Assembly (NCBI GenBank): GCA_043738425.1
Contig: JAYUGJ010000053.1
Span: 1 to 16,872, forward strand
Direction: 5' to 3'
Source of the DNA: PBB1 sp043738425
GTDB taxonomy: Bacteria; Pseudomonadota; Gammaproteobacteria; Burkholderiales; Burkholderiaceae_C
Length of the DNA stretch: 16,872 nucleotides
Below are positions 8,749 to 16,600 of this stretch, one piece after another; positions within the stretch are counted from its first letter, which is position 1; each line of letters opens with the position of its first letter. Below the pieces are notes generated by a model. It saw only the letters and a list, made by a program, of their open reading frames with translations. It had not been told where the DNA came from and searched no databases. The position numbers were made by a program, and so were the translations under genes.

Positions 8749-9450
8749 CTAAGCGTGCCATCGGCATTGCGCCAGCCACTCGTCCAACAGCGCCGCGCCG
8801 GCGCGGGCTTGCTCGGCAGCGTGCCGCACACCGGCCGCGCGCAAGGCCGGCACATCGGTGTGCGATTGGGCCAGTTCGCTTGCATGGCCAATCAACCACG
8901 CTTCGAAACGCGCGGGTTCGACCTCGGCGTGAAACTGCAACGCCAGCGCGTGCCGTCCGATGCTGAAGGCCTGGTGCGGCGTCAGCGGTGTCGATGCGAG
9001 CAGCGCCGCGCCCGCGGGCAAATCAAAGGTGTCGCCATGCCAGTGCAGCACCGCGGTGTCGGCCAGCTGGCGCAATGGCGACGCCGCACCGGCGACCGAC
9101 AACTCCACCGGTGCCCAGCCGATTTCTTTGCTGCCGCTGGCGTATACCCGTGCACCGAGTGCGGCCGCCATCAGTTGCGCGCCCAGGCACACACCCAGCA
9201 TCGGTCGTGCACTTCGCAGGCGTGTGCCTATCAGCGCGATTTCATCGTTCAGCCACGGGTACAACGCGCTGTCGTACACGCCGATCGGCCCGCCCAACAC
9301 CACCAGCAAGTCCGCAGCGGCGGCCTCGGCGGCGGTTATCGGATCAATGCCGGCGTCGCGGTAGGCAATCTCGAAGCCGCGTTGTCGCAGCACCGGCGCA
9401 AAACTGCCCAGGTCTTCGAACGCGAGGTGCCGCAGGGCCAAACATTGCAC
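8749..9450 (-). CDS. Class I glutamine amidotransferase (YfeJ/GuaA-like, stand-alone)
   Basis: A 233-residue cytoplasmic protein of the triad-type glutamine amidotransferase fold, which releases ammonia from glutamine. The nucleophile Cys88 lies in GVCLGAQL, and the His-Glu pair of the triad is H174 and E176 in QFHAEVE. LGGPIGVYD (about 52-60) supplies the oxyanion-loop motif and HWHGDTFDLP (136-145) is typical of this subgroup. I chose the GTG at 9450 because AGGA lies 8 bases upstream and because VQCLALRHLAFEDLG matches the usual N-terminus of the group. The frame stays open upstream to 9738, but that stretch has no recognisable protein character. The acceptor substrate is unknown: there is no synthetase domain or partner nearby. 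The gene is convergent with the glucan synthase and divergent from the metal block. Family firm, role not. Confidence 0.88.
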   Translation of the reverse strand: MQCLALRHLAFEDLGSFAPVLRQRGFEIAYRDAGIDPITAAEAAAADLLVVLGGPIGVYDSALYPWLNDEIALIGTRLRSARPMLGVCLGAQLMAAALGARVYASGSKEIGWAPVELSVAGAASPLRQLADTAVLHWHGDTFDLPAGAALLASTPLTPHQAFSIGRHALALQFHAEVEPARFEAWLIGHASELAQSHTDVPALRAAGVRHAAEQARAGAALLDEWLAQCRWHA

Positions 9451-9701
9451 GGGGAGTTTCCTGCCAGTGGTGCCGCGTGCATTGCGCACGCTGGCACGAT
9501 CGTAAACACGGGCGGTCGGGTTGCACGGTGGTGTCGGGTCTTTACCGCCGACTAAACTGGCCAGGTACAAAAAACCCGATGGCCAGCCGCGCTGCGCCGA
9601 ACCCTTTCTGTCTCGATGACCGCCATCGCCATGAACACCGCCAAAACACCCTGCCGTGCCACCGCTGCGGCCAGCGGGCTGCGCACGCGGCGGCTGTGGC
9701 C
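9451..9701. promoter_or_regulatory. Divergent intergenic region, presumed promoters for both directions
   Basis: This 251-bp stretch separates the minus-strand amidotransferase from the plus-strand metal block, so promoters for both should lie here. Candidates are weak. On the minus strand there is a TACGAT hexamer (plus 9499-9504), about 50 bases before the GTG, without a good -35. On the plus strand there is TAAACT (9553-9558), also without a clear -35. I found no recognisable CueR-type or CusR-type operator. A plus-strand reading frame of 29 codons (9616-9705) ends overlapping the ATG of the next gene but has no ribosome binding site. Confidence 0.35.
9459..9462 (-). promoter_or_regulatory. 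Ribosome binding site deciding the GTG start of the amidotransferase
   Basis: On the minus strand AGGA (within CAGGAAA) lies 8 bases ahead of the GTG at 9450. No comparable site precedes the more distant in-frame starts. Confidence 0.5.
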
Positions 9702-10211
9702 ATGACGCGGCACTTTTTGCGTGTGGTGTGCCGGGCACTCATCGGCGTGGTGTTGTTCGCGCAGCTGGCGGTGTCGGCCTACGCCTGCCCCGCTTTGTCG
9801 ATCGCGGTGTCGACTGCGGCGGCACTGGCCACCGCATCGACCGGCTCCGCAAGTGCAGCGCTGGCTGGCACCGTCGCAGCCGCAGCCGCCAGCGATGCGG
9901 CGCAGGCCGAACCACCCGCCATGCCTGTGATGGACTGCGCCAGCATGTCGATGTCGATATCGACGCCCACGCCGATGTCGGTTGATTCGGACTTTGCCAA
10001 TCTGTGCGCCGCGCACTGCCACCACGGCCAGCAAAGCGATCAGGCGGCGACCTCGCTGGAGCCGCCAGCGTGGTGGCATGGGTGGTGGTACTACCTTGCG
10101 CCGCCGGCAGCGATGCCAGCGGTCGCGCCGCGTCCTGCGGCCGACACGGTCAGTGCATTGGCTGCGGCGGCCCCGCCGCTTGCGGTGTTGCACTGCCGCT
10201 TCCACATCTGA
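9702..10211 (+). CDS. Small secreted Cys/His/Met-rich protein heading the copper efflux block
   Basis: A 169-residue protein I cannot place in a named family. Residues 1-28 read as a signal peptide: Arg/His start, then a hydrophobic core around ALIGVVLFAQLAVSAYAC. After an Ala/Ser/Thr-rich stretch come possible metal ligands: MDCASMSMS (about 78-86), a Cys-Ala-Ala-His-Cys-His-His cluster (about 102-108), WWHGWWYY and a terminal HCRFHI. It lies 155 bp ahead of cusC on the same strand. Many metal efflux operons of beta- and gammaproteobacteria carry such a poorly conserved secreted Cys/His-rich leader (CzcI-like or CopL-like), and this fits that pattern by layout rather than by sequence I can recognise. 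ATG 9702 puts the signal peptide at the N-terminus; an in-frame ATG at 9579 would add 41 residues and bury it. No good ribosome binding site precedes 9702. Copper binding or sensing is inference. Confidence 0.6.
   Translation: MTRHFLRVVCRALIGVVLFAQLAVSAYACPALSIAVSTAAALATASTGSASAALAGTVAAAAASDAAQAEPPAMPVMDCASMSMSISTPTPMSVDSDFANLCAAHCHHGQQSDQAATSLEPPAWWHGWWYYLAPPAAMPAVAPRPAADTVSALAAAAPPLAVLHCRFHI
9945..9980 (+). repeat. 6-bp in-frame array (MS/IS/TP)
   Basis: Six hexamers, atgtcg twice, atatcg, acgccc, acgccg and atgtcg again, encode MSMSISTPTPMS in the small secreted protein. The Met-rich dipeptide repeat lies between its MDCA motif and its Cys/His cluster, so it could affect metal binding as well as spacing. 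Confidence 0.5.
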
Positions 10212-10260
10212 TTTCCCAGACCACCTTGCGCTGACGGCCGAGCCGGTCGATTCAGCGCAT

Positions 10261-10282
10261 CGAACGCACACGTTTGCGTTTG
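10261..10282. repeat. Interrupted palindrome upstream of cusC
   Basis: Arms cgaacgca (10261-10268) and tgcgtttg (10275-10282) pair over eight positions, one of them G-T, around a six-base loop. The six inner pairs are perfect. No T-run follows, so it is not a standard terminator. It could be a regulator's operator or an mRNA hairpin about 85 bases before the cusC start; chance is not excluded. Confidence 0.4.
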
Positions 10283-10357
10283 TCGGCTGTTTGCCGCCGC
10301 CGCAGCAGCAGCACACCGTGCCCACATGAGGCCGATGCCGCCGATGTTTCGTTGTCT

Positions 10358-10364
10358 GGAGAAG
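10358..10364 (+). promoter_or_regulatory. Ribosome binding site deciding the cusC start
   Basis: GGAGAAG, with its GGAG core five bases from the ATG at 10367, is a good Shine-Dalgarno match. It favours this start over the in-frame TTG at 10274. Confidence 0.7.
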
Positions 10365-10366
10365 TT

Positions 10367-11824
10367 ATGTTTTGTGCCCCATCTCAAGTACTGGCGCGCC
10401 AGCTGCGCGGCCACCGTGGTCTGCTGTGCATCACTGTGGTGTGCGCCACGCTCGCCAGCGTCGACTGCCGTGCGCAATCTGTGTTGACGCTGGAGCAGGC
10501 GCTGCAGGTGGCGCAGCAGCGGTCGCTGCAATTCGCAGCGCACGACGCGATGGCTCGGGCGTCGCGCGAGCTGGCGGTAGCCGCAGGCCAGCGGCCCGAC
10601 CCGACGCTTTCGATCGGCATCAACAACCTGCCGGTAAACGGCGGTGACCGATTCAGCCTGACCCGCGATTTCATGACGATGCGTTCGATTGGTGTGGCGC
10701 AGGAGATCACCCGCAGCGACAAGCTGCTCGCGCGTTCAGCGCGATTTGACCGCGACGCAGAAGCAGCCGTGGCGGCCCGCATGGTCGCACTGACCAACCT
10801 GCGCCGCGACACCGCGCAGGCCTGGTTTGAGCGCTACTACCAGGAGCGCATGGCCGACCTGTCGCGCGCGCAGCGGGCCGCTGCCGCATTGCAGATCGAC
10901 GCTGCACAGGCGGCCTTTCGCGGCGCGCGCGGCGGCTTGACCGAGGTGGTGGCGGCCCGCTCGGCGGTGGCGTTGATCGACGACCGTATTCGGCAAGCCG
11001 AGCGGCTGGCAAGCAGCGCCCAAAGCAAGCTCGTTCGGTGGGTCGGCGCGCACGGCAACCTGGCGTTGGGCGCGCCGCCATCGGTGACTACGGTGCACCT
11101 GGATGCGGCCGCGCTGGAGTCGCAGCTGGCGCACCACCCGCAGCTCGCGTTGCTGCAAAAGCAGGAAGCCGCTGCGCAGGCCGATGCCGATATCGCACGC
11201 ACCAACCAGCAGGCGGATTGGAGCGTCGGGCTGATGTTCAGCCAGCGCGGTTCGGCGTACTCCAACATGGTGTCGGTCAATGTCTCGATCCCGCTGCAGT
11301 TCGATCAGAAAAATCGGCAAGACCGCGAGCTGGCGGCCAAGCTCGCGGTGGTGGAACAGCTGCGCGCGCAGCGCGAAGAAGCCGCCCGCGAACATCTCAC
11401 CGAAACACGGGTGTGGCTGCAACAGTGGCGCGGCGACCAAGACCGCCTGGCGCACTACGACCGTGAGCTGATCGTGCTGGCTGCCGAGCGCACGCGGGCT
11501 GCTCTGGCGGCCTATAACGGCGGCGCAGGCAGCACCGCAGGCAGCGGTACGCTGGCCGCGGTGCTCGAGGCGCGGCGCATGGAAATCGACATCCGCATGG
11601 ACCGGCTGCGCCTGGAGATGGAAGCCGCAGCCCAGTGGGCGCAACTCGAATACCTGCTGCCGCCTGAACCGCTGGCCGCTGCCCCGGCGCGCGCCGCGCT
11701 TGATTCGGTGGATCGTTCGGCGGACCGCGTTATCGGTCCCGCCATGAACCCCGCCATGAACCCCGCCACGACCCCCGCCACGACCCCCGCCATGGCGCGC
11801 GCTACCAACCCCGTGGAGAACTGA
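10367..11824 (+). CDS. cusC: TolC-family outer membrane channel of a Cu/Ag RND efflux system (CusC-like)
   Basis: Outer membrane duct that carries metal from CusBA across the outer membrane. The product is 485 residues from the ATG at 10367. A signal peptide covers about residues 1-37 (hydrophobic GLLCITVVCATLA), followed by SVLTLEQALQVAQQRS, the usual start of the mature CusC/CzcC fold. Two long helical repeats follow, each leading to a beta segment; RPDPTLSIGINNLPV and QQADWSVGLMFSQRG with VSVNVSIPLQF are typical TolC-family beta-strand blocks. E. coli CusC is lipidated, but the cysteine here (VDCRAQ) does not fit a standard lipobox, so signal peptidase I cleavage is likelier. The last 40 or so residues are a low-complexity tail made by a 12-bp repeat. 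It is followed after 2 bp by cusB, so co-transcription is near certain. Distinguishing CusC from CzcC rests on the CusA and CusB partners. Confidence 0.88.
   Translation: MFCAPSQVLARQLRGHRGLLCITVVCATLASVDCRAQSVLTLEQALQVAQQRSLQFAAHDAMARASRELAVAAGQRPDPTLSIGINNLPVNGGDRFSLTRDFMTMRSIGVAQEITRSDKLLARSARFDRDAEAAVAARMVALTNLRRDTAQAWFERYYQERMADLSRAQRAAAALQIDAAQAAFRGARGGLTEVVAARSAVALIDDRIRQAERLASSAQSKLVRWVGAHGNLALGAPPSVTTVHLDAAALESQLAHHPQLALLQKQEAAAQADADIARTNQQADWSVGLMFSQRGSAYSNMVSVNVSIPLQFDQKNRQDRELAAKLAVVEQLRAQREEAAREHLTETRVWLQQWRGDQDRLAHYDRELIVLAAERTRAALAAYNGGAGSTAGSGTLAAVLEARRMEIDIRMDRLRLEMEAAAQWAQLEYLLPPEPLAAAPARAALDSVDRSADRVIGPAMNPAMNPATTPATTPAMARATNPVEN
11741..11788 (+). repeat. 12-bp tandem repeat, 4 units, at the 3' end of cusC
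   Basis: Two identical gccatgaacccc units are followed by two identical gccacgaccccc units, encoding AMNP-AMNP-ATTP-ATTP. A partial fifth unit follows at 11789. The array lies in the C-terminal tail of CusC, beyond the conserved fold and close to the stop, where length changes should be tolerated. Confidence 0.85.
11815..11820 (+). promoter_or_regulatory. Ribosome binding site of cusB inside the end of cusC
   Basis: GGAGAA, six bases before the ATG at 11827, lies within the last codons of cusC. It supports this start and close translational linkage of the two genes. Confidence 0.7.
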
Positions 11825-11826
11825 CC

Positions 11827-13653
11827 ATGCAACGCAACGCGCTCGTTTCGCTGGCGGTTGCCGCCGCGCTGGTGGCCGCAGGCGGCTACGGCACGTATCA
11901 GTTCGGTGTGCGGCGTGGCATGGCGGTACAGGCTGCGCCCTGGGCACTTGTGGTCGGCGCGCCGGATGCCGCGGGCTCGGCGGCAATCGAAGCCGTGCCG
12001 CAAAGCATCGCGAAAGGCGAAGCCGCGACCCGGCGGCACATCACCGCCGGCATCAAGGCCGGCGATGTGGACCCGCTGACCGGCAAACGGGTTTTGTACT
12101 ACCACGACCCGATGGTGCCGGCGACCCGGTTCGACCAGCCCGGCAAGTCGCCGTTCATGGACATGATGCTGGTGCCGGTGTACGCCGACGCTGGAGCGGC
12201 CAACGGTGGTCGTGCCGACCGCGAAACCATCAGCCTTAGTGGCAACCTCAGCGGCAGCGGCAGCGTCAGCGTCAGTCCGCGCATGCAGCACAACCTGGGT
12301 GTGCGCACCGCGCTGGTTACCGAGGGCAGCTTGTCGCCGCAAGTCGACGCCGTCGGCAGCATCGCGTTCAACGAACGCGACCAGGCGATCGTGCAGGCGC
12401 GCGCCACTGGCTATGTCGAGCAGGTGCAGGTGCGGGCCACGCTGGACCGCGTGGCCAAAGGCCAGCCACTGGCCGAGTTGTATGTGCCTGACTGGATCGC
12501 GGCGCAGGAAGAGTTTTTGGCAGTGCGCCGCATGCAAGGCACCGACCAGTCACTGCCCGACGACCTGGTTGCAGGCGCGCGCCAACGGATGCGCCAGGTC
12601 GGCATGAGCGAGGCGCAGGTCGCGTTGGTCGAGCGCAGTGGCCGCACACAACCGCGCATGACACTGGTCGCGCCCATCGGCGGCGTGGTTACTGAGCTGA
12701 TGGCGCGCGTAGGCATGACGGTGGCACCTGGGGCCACGCTGTTTCGCATCAACGGCTTGTCCACCGTGTGGGCGAATGCCGAGGTTCCTGAGAGCCAGTC
12801 GGCGTGGTTGCGGCCGGGCACTGCGGTGCGGGCCACGAGCCCGGCAGTGCCCGGTGTCGGCTTCGTCGGCCAGGTGCAAGCCATCGTGCCCGAGGTCAAC
12901 CCCACCACCCGCACGCTGAAGGCGCGAGTCGAGCTGGCAAACGCCAGCGGCGCGCTGGTGCCCGGCATGTTCGTGCAAATGCAGTTCACCGGGCTGCGCG
13001 GCAGCAAGGCACTGCTGGTGCCCACCGAAGCCATCATCCAAACCGGCAAACGCACGCTGGTGATGCTGGCGGAAGCGGGCGCCAAAGCTGGCGACAAAGT
13101 TGGCCAAAAAACCGGTGACGAAACCGGTGGCGAAACCGGTGAAGAAACCGGTGAAGAAACCGGTAACAAGCCGGCCGCAGGCGGCAGCCGGTTCCGCCCG
13201 GTGGCGGTCGACATCGGCAGCGAAGTCGGTGGGCAAACCGAGGTCACGCGCGGTTTGCAGCTCGGCCAGCGCGTGGTGGTGTCGGCGCAGTTCCTGATCG
13301 ACTCCGAAGCCAGCCTCAAAGGTGTCGAGGCGCGGTTGAATGTCGAACCCGCGCCACCCGCGGTGAACGCCTCGGCCCGGCACGCCGGCACCGCCAGAAT
13401 CGAAGCCATCGGCACCAACACGATGACCTTGTCGCACGGCCCCATCGCGTCGTTGAAGTGGGGCGCAATGACGATGGAATTCAGCCTGCCACAAGCTGGC
13501 AATGCAAGTGGTGCGCCGCGCAATTTGAAGGCCGGCGACCGCATCGATTTCGAGTTCTACCTGAACACCGAAGGCGCGCCGCAGTTGACCGGTGTGACGC
13601 TGCTGCCGCCCGAACCGAAGGCTGCGCGCAACCCAGCGCAAAGCAAACCATGA
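11827..13653 (+). CDS. cusB: Periplasmic adaptor CusB fused to a C-terminal CusF copper-binding domain
   Basis: A 608-residue membrane-fusion protein linking CusA to CusC. Residues about 5-25 form a signal anchor. A heavy-metal-binding region at about 89-121 closely resembles E. coli CusB (YYHDPM, TRFD, PGKSPFMDM); M96, M111 and M113 keep the spacing of the E. coli Cu/Ag-binding Met trio. Barrel-sandwich, alpha-hairpin and beta-barrel segments follow (GYVEQVQVRA; LVAPIGGVVTELMARVGMTV; NPTTRTLKARVELANASGALVPGMFVQMQF). A tetrapeptide repeat at 419-450 interrupts the membrane-proximal part. Residues about 519-595 are a CusF-like domain with H537, W545, M548 and M550, the exact ligand spacing of E. 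coli CusF (His, Trp +8, Met +3, Met +2). E. coli encodes CusF as a separate gene; here carrier and adaptor are one chain. Its stop overlaps the cusA start (ATGA). The Cu(I)/Ag(I) call is firm at family level. Confidence 0.93.
   Translation: MQRNALVSLAVAAALVAAGGYGTYQFGVRRGMAVQAAPWALVVGAPDAAGSAAIEAVPQSIAKGEAATRRHITAGIKAGDVDPLTGKRVLYYHDPMVPATRFDQPGKSPFMDMMLVPVYADAGAANGGRADRETISLSGNLSGSGSVSVSPRMQHNLGVRTALVTEGSLSPQVDAVGSIAFNERDQAIVQARATGYVEQVQVRATLDRVAKGQPLAELYVPDWIAAQEEFLAVRRMQGTDQSLPDDLVAGARQRMRQVGMSEAQVALVERSGRTQPRMTLVAPIGGVVTELMARVGMTVAPGATLFRINGLSTVWANAEVPESQSAWLRPGTAVRATSPAVPGVGFVGQVQAIVPEVNPTTRTLKARVELANASGALVPGMFVQMQFTGLRGSKALLVPTEAIIQTGKRTLVMLAEAGAKAGDKVGQKTGDETGGETGEETGEETGNKPAAGGSRFRPVAVDIGSEVGGQTEVTRGLQLGQRVVVSAQFLIDSEASLKGVEARLNVEPAPPAVNASARHAGTARIEAIGTNTMTLSHGPIASLKWGAMTMEFSLPQAGNASGAPRNLKAGDRIDFEFYLNTEGAPQLTGVTLLPPEPKAARNPAQSKP
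12250..12273 (+). repeat. 6-bp in-frame array (SG/SV) in cusB
   Basis: Two agcggc units and two agcgtc units encode SGSGSVSV at residues 142-149. They form a flexible joint between the N-terminal metal-binding region and the adaptor core starting at SPRMQHNLGVRTALV. Confidence 0.55.
13081..13176 (+). repeat. 12-bp tandem repeat, about 8 units, in cusB (xETG)
   Basis: Eight four-codon units encode AKAG, DKVG, QKTG, DETG, GETG, EETG, EETG and NKPA (residues 419-450). The central five are nearly identical and place the palindrome accggt every 12 bp. The outer units are more diverged, as if older. The array lies between TEAIIQTGKRTLVMLAEAG and FRPVAVDIGSEVG in the membrane-proximal domain, normally a short turn. 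Confidence 0.85.
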
Positions 13654-16600
13654 TCGCCCGGCTGATCCGTTGGTCTATCGCCAACCGCCTGCTGGTGCTG
13701 TTGGCCACGCTGCTGCTCAGCGCCTGGGGCGTCTATGCATTGCAGCGCACGCCGCTGGACGCGCTGCCCGATTTGTCCGACGTGCAGGTCATCATCCGCA
13801 CCAGCTATCCGGGCCAAGCACCGCGCATCGTCGAGAACCAGATCACCTACCCGATGACCACCACGATGTTGTCGGTGCCGGGTGCAAAAACGGTGCGCGG
13901 CTATTCGTTTTTCGGCGACTCGTTTGTGTATGTACTGTTCGAAGACGGCACCGATTTGTACTGGGCGCGTTCGCGGGTGTTGGAGTACCTGAACCAGGTG
14001 CAGGCCAAACTGCCGGCGGCTGCCAAGGCCACGCTGGGGCCGGACGCCACCGGCGTCGGCTGGATCTACCAATACGCGCTGATCGACCGCAGCGGCAAGC
14101 TGGACGTGGGCCAACTGCGTGCGCTGCAAGACTGGTTCTTGAAGTTCGAGTTGAAAACGGTGCCGAATGTGGCCGAAGTCGCCTCGGTCGGCGGCATGGT
14201 GCGCCAGTACCAAATCGTGGTCGACCCCGCCAAGCTGGCGGCCTACGGCATCGCGCATACCAACGTAGTCCAGGCGATTCAGCAGGCCAACCAGGAAGCC
14301 GGTGGCTCAGTGCTTGAGCTGGGTGAGGCCGACTACATGGTGCGCGCCTCGGGTTACCTGCAGTCGCTCGACGACTTTCGCAAGGTGCCGCTGCTCAGCA
14401 CCGCTGCGGGCGCGGCGGTGCCAAATGTCGTGGTGAGGTTGGGCGACGTGGCGCGCATCCAAATCGGGCCCGAAATGCGGCGCGGCATCGGTGAACTCGA
14501 TGGCGTGGGCGAGGCCACCGGCGGCGTGATCGTGATGCGCTCGGGCAAGAACGCGCTGGCGACGATTGCAGCCGTCAAGGCGAAGCTCAACACGCTGCAG
14601 GCCAGCTTGCCCCAGGGCGTCGAAATCGTGCCGGTCTACGACCGCTCGGGCTTGATCGAACGCGCGGTCGACAACCTCGGCCACAAGCTGCTCGAAGAGT
14701 TCGCCGTCGTCGCGGTGGTGTGCTTCATTTTCTTGTTCCACCTGCGCTCGGCTTTGGTGGCCATCGTGTCGTTGCCGCTGGGCATCCTGATGGCGTTCAT
14801 CGTTATGCATTACCAAGGTGTCAACGCGAACATCATGTCGCTGGGCGGCATCGCGATTGCCATCGGCGCGATGGTCGATGCGGCAGTGGTGATGATCGAA
14901 AACGCGCACAAGCACCTGGAGCGCTGGCGTCACGACCATCCGGCCCTCACGCTTGAAAACGAGGCGCGCTGGAAAGTCATCGGTGATGCGGCCGCCGAGG
15001 TCGGACCGGCGTTGTTTTTTTCGCTGCTCATCATCACGCTGAGCTTCATTCCGGTGTTCACGCTGGAAGCGCAAGAAGGGCGCTTGTTTTCGCCACTCGC
15101 GTTCACCAAAACCTACGCGATGGCCGCTGCGGCGGGGCTGTCGGCCACCCTGATTCCGGTGCTGATGGGTTACCTGATCCGGGGCCGCATTCCAGATGAA
15201 AAAAGCAACCCGTTGAACCGGTTGCTGATCGCGGTGTACCGGCCGCTGTTGAATGCGGTGCTGCGCGCGCCGAAAACCACGCTGCTGGCGGCCGCACTTG
15301 CCTTGGTGTTCAGCCTGTGGCCGGTGCAGCACATCGGCGGCGAGTTCATGCCCAAGCTCGACGAGGGCGACCTGCTTTATATGCCGTCCGCGTTGCCGGG
15401 CTTGTCGGCCGGCAAGGCGGCCGAGCTGCTGCAACAAACCGACCGGCTCATCAAGACCGTGCCCGAAGTGCTCAGCGTGTACGGCAAGGCGGGCCGGGCC
15501 GAAACCGCCACCGACCCGGCGCCGATGGAAATGTTCGAGACCACGATCCAGTTCAAACCGCAAAGCCAGTGGCGCGCTGGCATGACGCCAGACCAGCTGG
15601 TCGATGAACTCGACCGCATCGTGCAGGTGCCAGGTCTTTCCAACATTTGGGTTCCCCCGATACGCAACCGCATCGACATGCTGGCCACCGGCATCAAAAG
15701 CCCGGTCGGTGTGAAAGTAGCCGGCGCTGACTTGGCGGTGATCGACCGCGTGACCGGCGAGATCGAGCGCGCGCTGAAAGCGGTTCCGGGCGTGCGCAGT
15801 GCGCTGGCCGAACGCCTCACCGGTGGTCGCTATGTCGACGTGACGATCAATCGCGACGCCGCCGCGCGCTTCGGCTTGAACATCGCCGACGTGCAGTCGG
15901 TCGTTACCTCGGCAATTGGCGGCGACAACATTGGCGAAGTGGTCGATGGCTTGCAGCGCTTTCCGATCAACCTGCGCTACCCACGCGAATTGCGCGATTC
16001 GTTAGTGCGGCTGCGCGTGCTGCCCATCGTCACCGAGCAGGGCGCGCGGCTGGTGCTGGGTGATGTGGCCGACATCCGTATCACCGACGGGCCGCCGATG
16101 CTGCGCAGCGAGAACGCGCGGCTCGCAGGCTGGGTTTATGTGGACATACGCGGCCGCGACCTGAAGTCTGCGGTGCAAGCCATGCAGCGGGTGGTCGCTG
16201 AGCAGGTAGTACTGCCGCCCGGCTATTCGATTTCGTGGTCGGGCCAGTTCGAGTTTTTAGAACGCGCCAACGCGAAGTTGAAGCTGGTGGTGCCGTTGAC
16301 TTTGTTGATCATCTTCGTGCTGCTCTATGCGACTTTCAAGACGTTCGGCGAGGCGCTGCTGATCATGGCAACGCTGCCATTCGCGCTGGTCGGCGGCATC
16401 TGGTTGTTGTACTTGCTGAACTACAACCTGTCGGTCGCCGGGGCGGTCGGCTTCATCGCGCTGGCCGGCGTGTCGGCCGAGTTCGGCGTGATCATGCTGT
16501 TGTACCTCAAGCAGGCCTGGGACGTTCGCATTGCGCAGGGCAACACGAGCACGGCCGACCTGCTCGACGCGATCCGCGAAGGCGCGGTGCTTCGCGTGCG

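Larger units (their letters stand above)
10212..10366. other. Intergenic region upstream of cusC
   Basis: These 155 bp between the small secreted protein and cusC hold one inverted repeat (10261-10282) and the cusC ribosome binding site. I see no convincing sigma-70 promoter and no terminator with a T-run. The gap could carry a second promoter or an attenuating structure, but the sequence alone does not show which. Confidence 0.4.

Noticed and set aside
8726..8750. Inverted repeat at the convergent gene ends as a terminator
   Set aside because: Only five pairs, a 15-base loop and no T-run.
9451..9738. N-terminal extension of the amidotransferase to 9738
   Set aside because: The added residues have no family similarity, and GTG 9450 has a ribosome binding site and the expected N-terminal sequence.
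8988..10211. 407-codon plus-strand frame spanning the amidotransferase and the small secreted protein
   Set aside because: Its first part is the reverse of a clearly real amidotransferase gene; only the end, from ATG 9702 with a signal peptide, looks like protein.
10274..10366. TTG start of cusC at 10274
   Set aside because: It would place about 30 polar residues before the signal peptide; ATG 10367 has a clear GGAG site.
10326..10487. 53-codon Cys-rich frame starting at ATG 10326 and overlapping cusC
   Set aside because: No ribosome binding site, and the Cys content arises from tgt/tgc in another frame of the cusC signal peptide; nothing else supports translation.
192..13176. Tandem arrays as a CRISPR array or mobile repeat family
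   Set aside because: The units differ from array to array, are only 6-30 bp, have no spacers and keep the host reading frame.
13458..13649. Upstream extension of cusA to 13458
   Set aside because: This part is the CusF domain of cusB in another frame; MIARLIRWSIANR at 13650 is the typical CusA N-terminus.
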